Program-made: the position numbers and the translations under genes
Notes under the pieces: generated by a model
Databases searched by the model: none
Told to the model about the DNA's origin: nothing
The model's input: only the letters and a program-made list of their open reading frames with translations
Part shown: one piece after another, positions 24,268 to 36,407 of the stretch
Position numbering within the stretch: position 1 is the stretch's first letter
How the letters are laid out: each line of letters begins with the position of its first letter
Source: Cohnella rhizosphaerae
Lineage (GTDB): Bacteria > Bacillota > Bacilli > Paenibacillales > Paenibacillaceae
Direction: 5' to 3'
Assembly: GCF_029525575.1 (NCBI RefSeq)
Contig: NZ_JAPDIA010000001.1
Coordinates: 620,001-684,000, forward strand
Length of the DNA stretch: 64,000 nt

Positions 24268-27200
24268 TTACAGCCGCTCGATCATTCTCATGATCAGCAC
24301 GGCCGCTTCCGCCCGCGTGACAGAAGCGAGGGGCGAAAATTGGTTCCCCTCTTGCCCCTTCATTAGCCCGGCTTGCTGCGCGGATGCCACCGCCGCCTTC
24401 GCCCACGCCGGAATGGCGTTCGCATCCGCGAACGAGAGCGCCGTCTCCGACGTTTCCGGCAATTGCAGCGCACGCGCCGCGATCGCCGCAAGCTCCGCCC
24501 GGCTCATAAGCGCTCCCGGCCGGAACGTACCGTCCACGAAGCCCTGAATCAGCCCTTTCGCCGTCGCTTCCGCAACGGACGAACGCGCCCATGCCGGAAT
24601 GCCTGCCGCATCCGTGAATGTCGTCGGCTCCGCGCTAACAGCTGCGCCGCCGCTCAGCTTCAGTGCGCGGCTGAGCATGACCGTGAATTCCACGCGCGAC
24701 ACCTGCTGGTTCGGACGGAAGGTGCCGTCTTGATACCCTGTCAGGATGCCTTTACCGACCGCCGCTTCGATCTCCGTCTTCGCCCAATGACCGGTTACGT
24801 CGCTAAGCTGGATAGCAGGCTTTTCCGGCGGCGTAGTCTGTTCGACAACAGAGAGGACGGCGAACGCAGCAAATCGGCTGGTTTGAGCGCTAAAGACATC
24901 TCCATTCAGGCTTCCGTCCATTTCTGTCCACTGATCTGCTGCTTCGTCGTACGCGAACAGGGCGACTCTGCGGTCTTCGCCGATCGTTGCGGAATCGAGT
25001 CTGATTTGCAGCGACATCTGCAGTTGGAGCGTATCCTCGATATTTTTGCTTAAACGGAAAACCATGCTCAGCGCCCGTGCATCGCCGGGCAGGCGCAGTT
25101 CGTTCGCATCAAGCCTTTCTAACGTCAGTGAAAAGGAGCGGCTCGCCGCTTGGACCAATACAGAAACGTTGCCCTTGTCTCCTATACTTGCCGCGCACAC
25201 GCCGATTCCGCAGTTGACTACGATGCGTGAGGGATCCGATGGTGTCGGAATCGGAGCGTAATCTACATGAACATTCACGCTCGCCGTCTTGTTATTCGGG
25301 TTCGTCGAACCCGTCGGCGCCGTCAGCGTACCGACGAACGCATACGTGCCCGGCTTCGACCCGTCGTACGCTGGCGTGCCGCCGTTCCACGTCACCGTCG
25401 CCGACTTCGTTTCCCCGCTGCTCAACGTCACACTCACCACGGACGACAGACCCGCAGCACCTAACGTCGTGCCATACGGCACATGAATATCCGACAGCGT
25501 CCCTACCGTCGACACCGTCGGCAGTTCCACCACCACATTCACGCTCGCCGTCCTGCCATCCGGATTCGTCGATCCCGTCGGCGCTGTCAGCGTACCGACA
25601 AACGCATACGTGCCCGGCTTCGTTCCGTCGTACGCCGGCGTGCCGTCGTTCCATGTCACCGCCGCCGATTTGGTATCCCCGCTGCTCAGGGTTACGTCTA
25701 CCGCAGCTGGCAGTACCACGTCTTCCAGTTTCGTGCCATAGGGCACGCGGATGTCGGTTAGCGTGCCCACCGACAATACGGTCGGCAGTTCCACGATAAC
25801 GTTGATGCTCGCCGTCTTGGCGTCCGGGTTCGTCGAGCCTGCTGGTGTCGTCAGCGTACCGACGAACGCATACGTGCCCGGCTTCGTCTTGTCATACGCC
25901 GGTGTACCAGCGTTCCAACTCACCGTCGCAGACTTGGTATCCCCGCTGCTCAGGGTTACGCCTACCGCAGCAGGTAGTCCCGCGTCTTCCAGTTTCGTGC
26001 CATAGGGCACTCGGATGTCGGCTCAGGGCGCCCACCGACGATACGGTCGGCAGTTCCACGATAACGTTGATGCTCGCCGTCTTGTTATCCGGGTTCGTCG
26101 AAGCCGTCGGCACCATCAGCGTACCGACGAACGCATACGTACCGGGCTTCGTTCCGTCGTACGCCGGCGTGCCGTCGTTCCATGTCACAGCCGCCGACTT
26201 GGTATCCCCGCTGCTCAGGGTTACGTCTATCGCAGCAGGTAGTCCCGCGTCTTCCAACTTCGTGCCGTATGGCACATGAAGATCGGTAATCGTGCCTACC
26301 GACGATACCGTTGGCAGCTCCACCACTACATTCACGCTCGCCGTCCTGCCATCCGGGTTCGTCGATCCCGTCGGCGCTGTCAGCGTACCGACAAACGCAT
26401 ACGTACCCGGCTTCGTTCCGTCGTACGCCGGCGTGCCGTCGTTCCATGTCACAGCCGCCGACTTGGTATCCCCGCTGCTCAGGGTTACGTCTATCGCAGC
26501 AGGTAGTCCCGCGTCTACCAGTTTCGTGCCGTATGGCACATGGATGTCGGCTAGCGTATCTACCGACGATACGGTCGGCAACGCGACGATAACGTTGATG
26601 CTCGCCGTCTTGTCATCCAGGTTGGTCGAACCTGCTGGTGCAGTCAGCGTACCGACGAACGCATACGTGCCCGGTTTCGTCTTGTCATACGCCGGTGTAC
26701 CAGCGTTCCAACTCACCATCGCAGACTTGGTGTCCCCGCTACTCAGGGTTACGTCTACCGCAGTAGGCAGTCCCGCGTCTTCCAACTTCGTGCCGTATGG
26801 CACATGAAGATCGGTAATCGTGCCTACCGACGATACCGTTGGCAGCTCCACCACTACATTCACGCTCGCCGTCCTGCCATCCGGGTTGGTCGAACCAGTC
26901 GGCGCTGTCAGCGTACCGACAAACGCATACGTACCCGGCTTCGTTCCGTCGTACGCCGGCGTGCCGTCGTTCCATGTCACCGCCGCCGACTTGGTATCCC
27001 CGCTGCTCAGGGTTACGTCTATCGCAGCAGGCAGTCCCGCGTCTTCCAATTTCGTGCCATAAGGCACGCGGATGTCGGCTAGGGTGCCCACCGACGATAC
27101 GGTCGGCAGTTCCACGATAACGTTAATACTCGCCGTCTTGTCATCCAGATTGGTCGAACCTGCTGGTGCAGTCAGCGTACCGACGAACGCATACGTGCCC

Positions 27201-29912
27201 GGCTTCGTCTTGTCATACGCCGGTGTACCAGCGTTCCAACTCACCATCGCAGACTTGGTGTCCCCGCTGCTCAGGGTTACGTCTATCGCAGCAGGCAGTC
27301 CGGCATCTTCCAGCTTCGTGCCGTATGGCACATGAAGATCCGTCAGCGTACCTACCGACGATACGATCGGCAACGCGACGATAACGTTGACACTCGCCGT
27401 CTTGCCATCAGGATTCGTTGAACCAATCGGCGCCGTCAGCGTACCGACAAACGCATACGTGCCCGGCTTCGTCCCGTCGTACGTCGGCGTGCCGTCGTTC
27501 CACGTCACCGCCGCCGACTTCGTTTCCCCGCTGCTCAGGGTTACGCCTACCGCAGCAGGCAGTCCCGCGTCTTCCAGCTTGGTGCCGTATGGCACATGAA
27601 GATCGGTAATCGTGCCTACCGACGATACCGTTGGCAGCTCCACCACCACATTCACGCTCGCCGTCTTGCTGTCCGGGTTGGTCGAACCCGTCGGTGCCGT
27701 CAGCGTACCGACGAACGCATACGTGCCCGGCTTCGTCCCGTCGTACGCAGGCGTGCCGCCGTTCCACGTCACCGCCGCAGACTTGGTATCCCCGCTGCTC
27801 AGGGTTACGCCTACCGCAGCAGGTAGACCCGCGTCTTCCAGTCTCGTGCCGTATGGCACATGGATGTCGGCTAGGGCGCTCACCGACGATACGGTCGGCA
27901 GTTCCACGATAAGGTTGATGCTCGCCGTCTTGTCATCCAGGTTGGTCGAGCCTGCTGGTGCAGTCAGCGTACCGACAAACGCATACGTGCCCGGCTTCGT
28001 CCCGTCGTACGCCGGCGTGCCGTCGTTCCACGTCACCGCCGCCGACTTCGTTTCCCCACTGCTCAGGGTTACGCCTACCGCAGCAGGCAGTCCCGCGTCT
28101 TCCAGCTTGGTGCCGTATGGCACATGAAGATCGGTAATCGTGCCTACCGACGATACCGTTGGCAGCTCCACCACCACATTCACGCTCGCCGTCTTGCTGT
28201 CCGGGTTGGTCGAACCCGTCGGTGCCGTCAGCGTACCGACAAACGCATACGTGCCCGGCTTCGTCCCGTCATAAGACGGCGTGCCGCCGTTCCAACTCAC
28301 CATCGCCGACTTCGTTTCCCCGCTGCTCAGCGTTACACTCACCGTAGCAGGCAGTCCCGCGGCACCTAACGTCGTACCGTACGGCACATGAATATCCGTC
28401 AGCGTGCCGACCGTCGACACCGTCGGCAGCTCTACGACAACATTGACGCTCGCCGTCATGCCGTCCGGATTGACCGTGCCTGATGGCGCCGTCAGCGTCC
28501 CGGTAAAAACATAGGTGCCCGGCTGCGTGCGGTCGTATGCCGGAGCGCCTCCATCCCATGTTATAGCCGCCGACTTCGACGTTCCGTTGCTAAGCGACAT
28601 GTTGACGTTGCTCGGCAGTCCGAGCCCGCTCGGCATCGTACCATAGGGCACGCGAATATCCGTCAACGAGGCGACGGATAAAATATTGATCACCTTCCAG
28701 TGGGCATAAAGCGTCGCGCTGCTCGTGTTCGTAATCGAGTTAATCGGCGTCGTATCCGTAAACGGTACGCCGTCAAGCGTATACCATCCGTCAAACTCGT
28801 AGCCCGCAGGACTGGGGCTCGTCAAGCTCGACCCTGCGGCCTGCACCGTCGAGGACAATACGTGCAGCGAGGCCGGCGGCGTGCCCGGCGCGCCATTCAG
28901 GTTAAACGATAGATCGTAGGCATTGCCGCTGACCGTCACGCCAGTAACCGGGCTGCTGATCGTTCCGGTATTCTGGATGGTGCCGTCGCCGCTAAGCGAA
29001 CCGGCGCCCTCAATCGTTCCCGAATTCTCGAACGTAATTCCTGCGGGGATAACCAGCTTTTGACCGTTCGGTATCACGATCTTGCCGCTGTTGCTCAAAG
29101 AACCGAAAGTGGAGTTGGTCGAGCCGGGACCAATCGCAGAGAAACCAGAGACATTGCCGGTTGAAGGCTTAACGATGCCCCCCGGTAATCGTCACCGCCG
29201 CGCCGGACGCACCGTATCCGCCGCCGATTCCAGATCCGCCATTATTGCCGGTCGCATTGACGGTCCCGCCGTTGATCGTCACCGTACCGCCTGCGCCTTG
29301 CAATCCGCCGCCGATGCCTGAACCGCCGTTTCTGCCGGTCGCATAGACGGTCCCGCCGCTGATCGTCACCGTACCGCCTGCGCCTTGCAATCCGCCGCCG
29401 ATGCCGGCCGAGCCGTTGGCAGCTCCCATTGCATTAATGGTGCCGCCATTGATAATGATGGTTCCGGCAGCTTCCAGATAAGCCGATCCGATGCCGGCAC
29501 CGTAGCCGCCCGAGCCTCCCGTCGCATTCAACGTTCCGCTGCCAAGCGTATCAGTAATCGTGAGCGTCGTACCGGCAATAACCCCGAGCGCAGCCTGATC
29601 GCTTGATACGGGTGCCGTAATCGACAGCGTATTTCCTTTCAGATCCAACGTTAGACTTTTCCCCGATGGCAAAGCGATCGTACCCGACGTTTGTATAATA
29701 TTGTCGCCTAACACGATCGTATCGCCGCTCGGTGCATTTGCAAATGCATCGGACAGTTCGCTCCACGAGGCTACCGTCCTGTCGGCTGCGTATGTTGGCC
29801 CGGGACCGATTGCAAGGACGCCGCCGAACAACAGCATGAGGCACAGACTGCCGAGGAGCCATCTCCTTGAGATCCTGGAAAATGTCGACCGTCTTCCCGT
29901 TCGATTCATCAT
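24268..29912 (-). CDS. giant SLH-anchored surface protein with 13 Ig-like modules, two frame breaks
   Basis: Start ATG 29912 (AAGGAAG upstream) gives a signal peptide (LLGSLCLMLLFGGVLAIGPG, then TYAADR). Next come ~230 residues of beta-helix-like Gly/Thr repeats (GTVTISGGTVYATGRNGGSG and relatives), then one InlB/Flg_new-type repeat (YEFDGWYTLDGVPF ... ATLYAHWK). After that come 13 copies of an 88-residue Ig-like (Big_4-like) module, typified by DIHVPYGTKLEDAGLPAAV, SATVSWNAGTPAYD and KPGTYAFVGTLTAP. A bridging domain follows, then three SLH domains (VTGHWAKTEIEAAVGKGILT; WARSSVAEATAKGLIQGFVD; WAKAAVASAQQAGLMKG). Extra bases at 29178-29183 (C6) and 26024 break the frame; without them the gene encodes 1880 residues. 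It is probably an S-layer-associated adhesin or polysaccharide-binding protein. It has no catalytic signature I can see. Confidence 0.85.
25270..28690 (-). repeat. 13 tandem 264-bp repeats encoding Ig-like modules
   Basis: The VPYGT-encoding segment recurs every 264 bp, near 25480, 25744, 26008, 26272, 26536, 26800, 27064, 27328, 27592, 27856, 28120, 28384 and 28650. The inner copies are nearly identical at DNA level, with long blocks exchanged between non-adjacent units. The first and last copies are more diverged. Confidence 0.9.
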
Positions 29913-30112
29913 CTTCTTCCTTTCATTGCAAAAAATAATAGAGAATATGCTGATAGATGGGTGTAATTTCAAAGCGCCCCGGGCGAAACTACCGGAACCC
30001 TGTCCATTCTCGTTTTTGTCAGACACTCGCAGTATATTCTACCATTCATTTAAGAGCTGCGTTATAATATGAACGATAAGTTTCAAAACTGGACTTCTTT
30101 CCATATAAAAGA
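29913..30112. other. promoter-containing spacer, no gene
   Basis: The stretch of about 200 bp before the SLH gene is AT-rich near 29935-29960 (CAAAAAATAATAGAGAATAT) and carries the ribosome binding site AAGGAAG. I see no conserved operator and no open frame with a start signal. Confidence 0.4.
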
Positions 30113-30148
30113 ACCCTTTCGAGACACTTCATGTGCCTCTGAAAGGGT
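30113..30148 (-). terminator. terminator of the ABC-GH31 operon
   Basis: ACCCTTTC (30113-30120) pairs with GAAAGGGT (30141-30148) around an inner GAGACAC/GTGCCTC stem. On the minus strand it is followed by TCTTTTAT. It lies ~50 bp after the GH31 stop. Confidence 0.75.
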
Positions 30149-30200
30149 CCATCCGAACCGCTGCAAGCCCGGAACCGATTCTCCGATCCTCTCCCGCTCT

Positions 30201-32655
30201 TTAATTAGAAGGCGCGAGCTTCTGCGTCCCTAGAATGACGAGTTCCATCTCATTAAATGTATTCGGCACTTGCAAGCTGAGCGCCCTCAGCGCTTCGTCA
30301 TAAGACCAGCTCCCGCCGGATTCCTCTAAACTCATTTTCCCAATAAAAATGGCTTTTGGTGCGAAATTCATCGCTTTGACTTGAAGCTGAAGAAGCCGGC
30401 GCTCGTTGTTCATCCCTTTGGACAGATAAGCAAGCTTCAACATCAGCGTATCTTCATTAAATACGGCCGTTGACTGTAATAGGTTGTAAACGCCGCTTTC
30501 ATAAGCGTAAGTACGCGCATCATCCTCATACCACTGATCGATAGACGTCGAACCCGGCGCTCCGGCATAGATGCTCAGCGTTACGTCCGCCGACTCGTTC
30601 ATGGCCGGCTTCCATTCATCGTCCGCAAGCTCCGGCAGCAAACTTCCCGCCTTCACATACAGCGGCAGCACGTCCATCGGGGCATGCGCCAGAATGGTGC
30701 GGCCGCCTTCATGGCGTTCGCCTGTCCAATAATCGATCCATTCACCTGCCGGCAAATAAACCGGACGATACTCCGTGCTTGGACGCAGGATCGGCGCAAC
30801 AAGCAAGCTCGTCCCGACCAGGAACTGATCGCATAGATTATACACGCTTCGGTCGTCCGGATACTCCAGAATGAGCGGACGCATGATCGGCAGACCGGTC
30901 TTATGCGCTTCATAAAATTGCGTATACAGATAAGGAAGCAGCTTATAGCGCAAACGAATATACTTGCGACAGATGTCCTCGATCTCCGGGCCGAACGACC
31001 ACGGCTCCTGGCGGATCGACTCCAGCACGCTGTGGTTGCGGCAATACGGGAAGAAAACGCCCGCCTGCGTCCAACGCGCCAGCAGCTCCGGCGTGGTATT
31101 GTGGGCAAAGCCGCCGATATCCGGTCCGGAGAAAGGCTGACCGGACAAGCCGAGGTTGAGCACCATCGGGATCGCCATGGCCAAATGCTCCCAAAAGCTG
31201 CGATTGTCGCCGGTCCAGGTGGCCGCGTATTTTTGGACGCCAGCATAACCTGCGCGCGTCAGCACGAACGGCCGCTCACCGTCCAGCTGCTTCTTCAAGC
31301 CTTGCTGGGTCGCCATGGACATCAGCATGCCGTACAGGTTATGAAGCTCGCGATGCGTTTTCATATCGCCGTCGTTGCCGTGAACGACATCCAGATCCAT
31401 CGTTTTCGAAGCGTTGAACACGGCCGGCTCGTTCATGTCGTTCCAAATGCCGTGAATGCCGAGCTCCGTATAATATCGGTGCTGCTCGCCCCACCACGAA
31501 CGCACTTGCTCTTCCGTAAAATCGGGGAACGCGCTCTCTCCCGGCCACACTTTGCCGATAAACACTTCGCCTTCCAGCTTGCGGCAGAAATAATCCTTCT
31601 TGGTTCCTTCTATATAAGGCGCGTATTCTGGGTCCTTCTTGACGCCCGGGTCTACGATCGGAACGATCTTGATGCCCATCTCGCCCAGCTCGTCGATCAT
31701 CTTTTTCGGATTGGGGAACCGCACCGGGTCGAACGTGAACACGCGGTACTCGTCCATGTAGTGAATGTCCAGGTAAATGACGTCGCAAGGAATGTTCTTG
31801 CTGCGGAAGTTTCGCGCGAGCATCATGACCTCTTCCTGGTCCATATAGCTGTAGCGGGATTGGTGATACCCGATGGCCCATGCGGGCGGAAGCTCCATTC
31901 GCCCCGTTAAGCCGCTGTAACGCCGTACGACATCCTTCAATTCCGGCCCGTACACAAAGTAATAATCGATCGTTCCCGCATGAACCTGGACCGTGTAGGC
32001 AATCTCGCTTGTGTGCATATCGAACGTGGAACGCCCCGGATTGTCGAGAAAAATACCGTAAGCCGGCCGATCGTAGCGGAAATGGACGAAAAACGGGATC
32101 GACACATACAAGCATTGGATCTCCGGCACATGGGGATCGAACACGTCAGAATTCCACATGTCGTACTTCTCGCCTTTTTTTGTCCAGAAAGCTCGTCTTC
32201 TCCCCAGACCGTAAATGTGGGAGTCCTTCTCCATCGCTTTACGGAAGCCGTATTCGCCTCTTCCCGCCCTGTACAGCTCTTGTTCTCTGGAGATTAATTC
32301 GCCGTCCGCATCGTAAAAATCGATTCGGGCATTCGCTTTGTGCACGACGACCGCAAGCGCGGGCAGCACCAGCTTGTACTGCTCCGGCTCCTCTTCCAAT
32401 CGCGCGTCAACCTTGACGTAAGCCTCCCGTTGAACCGCGATCGTCGACTTCAAATCGAGCGCATGGTCGAGCAGCAGCTTCACGCGAACAATGTGATCGT
32501 TGACCGGCTGCAGCATAAGCGACGCGTGCGCGCCGCGGAATACATAGACGCCTTGCTCTTTTTTGAACCGACTGAATCGCGCCGATATGCCAATCAGCCT
32601 TGGGAGCTTCCTCATGTTCGATTTTATCGGGGTGGATCGTTTCGCTAGTTTGCAC
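30201..32655 (-). CDS. glycoside hydrolase family 31 alpha-glycosidase, N-terminal frame break
   Basis: GH31 catalytic landmarks are clear: WAIGYHQSRYSYMDQEEVMM, VIYLDIHYMDEYRVFTFD, the nucleophile Asp in GIHGIWNDMNEPAVF, WTGDNRSFWEHLAMAIPMVL with the acid/base Asp, and GADIGGF-like GPDIGGFAHNTTPELLARW. No signal peptide is visible, so it acts in the cytoplasm on imported oligosaccharides. The uninterrupted frame starts at ATG 32615 with no ribosome binding site. If one of six A's on the coding strand (plus T's 32569-32574) is removed, the frame extends to GTG 32655, preceded by AGGAGA, and adds MQTSETIHPDKIEHEEAPKA; total 817 residues. I prefer that start. It is the last gene of the binding protein-permease-permease-GH31 set. 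Substrate may be alpha-glucan or xylosyl-glucan fragments; the nearby amylase favours alpha-glucans. Confidence 0.9.
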
Positions 32656-32700
32656 GACGATATCTCCTATCCTGTCTAATCATTCTGGTCTGAATTTCCC

Positions 32701-33594
32701 TTAGCCTTTAACCGAACCGAGCGTGATGCCTTTGACGAAATACTTTTGGAAGAAAGGATAAATGAGCAGCAGCGGCAGCATGGAAATGAAGATTTTCGCC
32801 GCATTTAACGTCTGGTTCGACATGGTCGCAAGCCGCTTGGCCGACTCCGCATCGATCTTGGCAGGATTAAGCACGATCGTCACTTGGCGGATATACGATT
32901 GCAGCGGATAATTTTCGTTTTTCGTCATTAACACGAGCGCCTGGAAAAACTCGTTCCAATGTCCGACGATCGTAAATACGAGAATGGTCGCCATAACCGG
33001 CGTCGATAGCGGCAGGAAAATCCCGAACAGGATGCGCCACGGGCCCGCACCGTCGATCAAAGCGGATTCTTCCATTTCCTTCGGCAGATTTCGGAAGAAA
33101 TTCATGACGAGAATGACGTTGAAGACAGGCAGCCCGCCGCCCAGCACCAGTCCCCAAATGTTATTGATCATGCCCAGCGACTTCATCGTCATGTACCAGG
33201 GCACGAGTCCTCCGCTGAACAGCATGCAAAAGATCAACAGCCACATGAGGATATTTCTAGGCTTGAATTCCTTGGCGGTCTTCGATAGCGGATAGGCCAT
33301 GAGCAGCACGACGAAGAACGCGATGATCGCCCCGAGGACGACCCGCTCGACCGAGATGAAGAACGACCTGAAAAACTGTCCGTCCTCGACGATGGTTGCG
33401 TACGAATTGAACGTTAAGCCTTGAGGCCAGAAAAACACGTCTCCGCCCGCTACGGCCGCCCTGTCGCTCAGGGATACGACGAGCGTATACCAGACCGGCA
33501 GGATACATAGAAGCGTGATTAAGATCAGCAGAACTTTATTGACTCCGTTAAAGAGCCTGGCGACAGCGGAACGATCCTCTACCATAGTGATCAC
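32701..33594 (-). CDS. sugar ABC transporter permease (LplC/YtcP type)
   Basis: The 297-residue protein has six membrane segments of the MalG-like permease fold: VLLILITLLCILPVWYTLVV, VLGAIIAFFVVLLMAYPLSK, ILMWLLIFCMLFSGGLVPWY, and the C-terminal segment ending SMLPLLLIYPFFQKYFVKGI. The EAA loop that docks to the ATPase reads EMEESALIDGAGPWRILFGI (EAA---G-------I-LP form). GTG 33594 gives this length; an ATG at 33585 is an alternative. It lies ten bases after the partner permease gene. No ATPase gene is present, so a shared MsmX-type ATPase is likely, as known for this transporter class. Confidence 0.92.
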   Translation of the reverse strand: MITMVEDRSAVARLFNGVNKVLLILITLLCILPVWYTLVVSLSDRAAVAGGDVFFWPQGLTFNSYATIVEDGQFFRSFFISVERVVLGAIIAFFVVLLMAYPLSKTAKEFKPRNILMWLLIFCMLFSGGLVPWYMTMKSLGMINNIWGLVLGGGLPVFNVILVMNFFRNLPKEMEESALIDGAGPWRILFGIFLPLSTPVMATILVFTIVGHWNEFFQALVLMTKNENYPLQSYIRQVTIVLNPAKIDAESAKRLATMSNQTLNAAKIFISMLPLLLIYPFFQKYFVKGITLGSVKG

Positions 33595-33603
33595 GTCTTT
33601 CTG

Positions 33604-34495
33604 TTAGAAAATTCTGTAGTTTGCAAAACGGTAGGCCAGCGTATACGAAACCGAGATGAGAACCAAACCCACAACCGATTTAAGCAAGCCGACCGCCGTC
33701 GCAAGTCCGTATTGCATATCGATGAGACCCGCCCGGTAAACCCAGGTGTCGATAATGTCGCCGGTAGAATAAACCGTTGGATTATACAGATTGAATATTT
33801 GATCGAAGCCGGCATTTAAAATATTTCCTAGACTTAACGTACCAAGCAAAACGGCGACCGGTAAAATACTCGGAAGCGTAATACGCGTCAACCGTTTAAA
33901 CTGGGAGGCGCCGTCAATGGCAGCCGCTTCGTACATTTCAGGGTTGATGGAAGTTAAAGCAGCAAAGAAAATGATAGCCGCGAATCCGAATTCCTTCCAG
34001 ATGTCGCTGAAAACAACCATCCAGGGGAATAGATTAGGATTTGCGAAAAATAGCATCGGCTCGGCGCCGAACATGGAGAGAACCTGATTAATCGGGCCGG
34101 CGTAGGAAAAGATATCCAGCATGATGCCCGCGATAATAACCCAGGACAAAAAGTGCGGCAGGTACACGATCGTTTGAACCGACCGGGTAAACAGTCTGTT
34201 CTTCACTTCGTTTAACATAAGCGCGAAAACTAAAGGCACGATCAGGTTGCCGAGCATTTTAAACAGCGCGATCACGATCGTATTTTTGAATATGACTTTG
34301 CTGTCGTCGAGCTGGAACATGTACTCGAAGTTGTCCAGACCGATCCACTCCGATTTGAATATGCCGAGTCCCGGATTAAAGTCCTTAAAGGCCATCAGCA
34401 CGCCATACATAGGAAGCACGTTATAAAGCGCGAGCCATATCAAACCGGGGGAGGAGCATCAAAAAATAATGTTTAGAAACGCCTCGGTTAAGCAT
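33604..34495 (-). CDS. sugar ABC transporter permease (LplB/YteP type), N-terminal frame break
   Basis: This is a MalF-like permease with six membrane segments: IWLALYNVLPMYGVLMAFKD, VIALFKMLGNLIVPLVFALM, FLSWVIIAGIMLDIFSYAGP and FAAIIFFAALTSINPEMYEA. The EAA loop is EAAAIDGASQFKRLTRITLP. The open frame from 34443 lacks the N-terminus. Removing one of five C's on the coding strand (plus G's 34447-34451) extends it to MLNRGVSKHYFLMLLP, with ATG 34495 placed seven bases after AAGGAG; total 296 residues, the family norm. With the next permease it forms the heterodimeric channel. Confidence 0.9.
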
Positions 34496-34519
34496 ATCCA
34501 TTCTCCTTAACAGGATCAT

Positions 34520-34548
34520 CAAGGCGAGTGCAGCTTCCACTCGCCTTG
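34520..34548 (-). terminator. intra-operon hairpin between binding-protein and permease genes
   Basis: CAAGGCGAGTG/CACTCGCCTTG forms a perfect 11-bp stem with a seven-base loop and no T-run. Such hairpins stabilise or attenuate mRNA, giving more binding protein than permease. The effect is inferred. Confidence 0.65.
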
Positions 34549-34558
34549 ACCCGATCCT

Positions 34559-36263
34559 TTATTTCAGTTCGTTGACTTCTGCGGTGATCTCGTCTCCGCC
34601 TTGCTGCTTCCATTTCGTGACGAAGGTATCGAATTCGTCGACCGGCGCGATTCCCATAATGATTTTCAGGAAGGTCTCGTCTTCGAGCTTCTTCAGGTTG
34701 GTCCACTTCGTTTGCATCGTTTTCGTTTGAGCCGTGGCGATGCTCTTCACATAGTTGACGTTTGCATCTACGAACGTAGATCCGCCGTTCAGATGCGCGT
34801 AGACGTGGGCGAAGAAGTCCGGATCCGTCTTTTGATCCCAATATTGGATATCATAGTTGTCGAACGGCTCTTTTTTTGATGTTCTTCACGTGCGAGGCAA
34901 GCTCATACGTAAAGCCATAGTTCGCTTTGTCGACTTCTTCAAGCTTCATTTCGCCCGTAAGCACCTTTTGCGTCGTCTTTACGGCGTACTGCAGTTGATC
35001 GCCGAAGCCCATGATCAGGAATAACGGAATTTCCTGGGAGGTCATTTCTTTTCCAACGGCCGTCTTGTAGCTTTCCGGCTTTTCGGATACGTGCAGATTC
35101 AGCATTTTAATGATGGCTTCCGGATGCTCGTATTTCTTGTTCACGACGATGAAGTTGCTTCCCGTCGCCTGGTTGGAGTTGAATACGCCCGCATCGTCAA
35201 GTGGCGCGGCATAAGGTCTCCAGTTGGCTTCCGGATTGCTCTTGATCGAATCCTGCAGATCGTACGGCGACCACCAAGGTCCGAAGAAGATGCCCGCTTG
35301 CCCGCTCGTCAGCGCTTCTTTCGTGCTCTTTCTCAGGCCGATTTCTTTGTCGAGGATCCCTTTGGCGTACCAGTCGCGCATCAGTGCCAACGATTTCTTG
35401 GTCTCGGCCGTCGTCGAGCCATACACGGCATTGCCGCTGTCATCCTTCACCCAAATGCCTGGGTAGGCGTCGTTCGCGAAGAACAACGGAGAGAAATTCA
35501 TGAAGTGGTCGCCGGACGACAGGAACGTGGAGTATAACGAACCGCCCTGCTGCGTACCTACGATACCGAGCGTATTTTCTCCGCCCATCTTGTTATCCTT
35601 GAAGGCTTTGGCAATATTCTCGAGGTCCTGCAGCGTCTTCGGCGCTTCGAGTCCGAGCTTGTCGAGCCAGTCTTTGCGGATCCAGGTCATCGGCGCCGAA
35701 GGCAGCGTCGTCTCAGGCAGCGCGTACAGCTTGCCGTCGAACGTGACGCCTTCAAGCAGGCCCGGGTTTGTCTTGTAAATCTGCTTCAACCGTTCAGCGC
35801 CGTACTTGTCGTATACTTCCGTCAAGTCGGCCAGCTGTCCGGCCTTCACCATTTGTCTCAGCTGCGTTTCGTTAACGAGCATCGCATCCGGCAGGTTGTT
35901 GCTCGCGATCGCCAAGCTTACCTTTTGGCCGTAATCGGCAGGAGCGGCTTCCCATTCGTGCTTCACGACGATGTTGTAGGAATCCTTCAGCCAGCGGGTA
36001 TAGATGTTGTCCTCCGCCGTGTCATTGCCTTCGTATTTGTAGGTAGGATCGACACCTCTGCCGAGCGTTACTTCGACAGGCTCCGCGAACTTGCCCATCG
36101 GATCGACGGCCGCCTCCGACGGTGCGGCGCTGCTCGAGCTGCTGCTTGCCGCTGGGCTCGCGCTGCCGGCTGCGTTGTTGTCCGCGTTGTTGTTGCTAGC
36201 GCATGCGCCCAAGCTGAACGCAACGGTCAGACCGACTGCCAAGGTTTTGAAACTCTTATTCAT
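34559..36263 (-). CDS. extracellular solute-binding lipoprotein (sugar ABC transporter, LplA type), one frame break
   Basis: The signal peptide ends in a lipobox (AFSLGACASNNN), followed by a Ser/Ala-rich linker. The mature part is a family 1 binding protein: VKHEWEAAPADYGQKVSLAI, LPDAMLVNETQLRQMVKAGQ, LYALPETTLPSAPMTWIRKD and GPWWSPYDLQDSIKSNPEAN. The open frame stops early where seven A's on the coding strand (plus T's 34871-34877) should be six. The repaired frame runs on through EPFDNYDIQYWDQKTDPDFF, KTMQTKWTNLKKLEDETFLK and ends EITAEVNELK at 34559; total 567 residues. It leads the uptake operon; YesM/YesN just upstream probably control it. Confidence 0.92.
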
Positions 36264-36407
36264 TTTCTTTCCCCCAGATGGTTTAAGATGGTTTATTCAC
36301 TTCGCATCCTTGCAGATTTATTATAGTTTGTCAGGCCCATGGGCCGCGTTAGAAGATCCTTGCCAATGAGGATGACAATCCGATGAAGATCATAAAAATA
36401 AAAAATC

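Noticed and set aside
23933..24592. A 219-residue minus-strand frame near the SLH gene end
   Set aside because: Most of it is another frame of the SLH domain region, and the rest is the AT-rich repeat block.
34520..34548. Hairpin read as a full terminator that ends the binding-protein transcript
   Set aside because: No T-run follows on the minus strand, and the permease genes continue directly. An intra-operon stabilising or attenuating role is more likely.
36264..36407. Riboswitch or cre site before the binding-protein gene
   Set aside because: I could not find a conserved aptamer pattern or a cre match; only a promoter-like spacer is visible.
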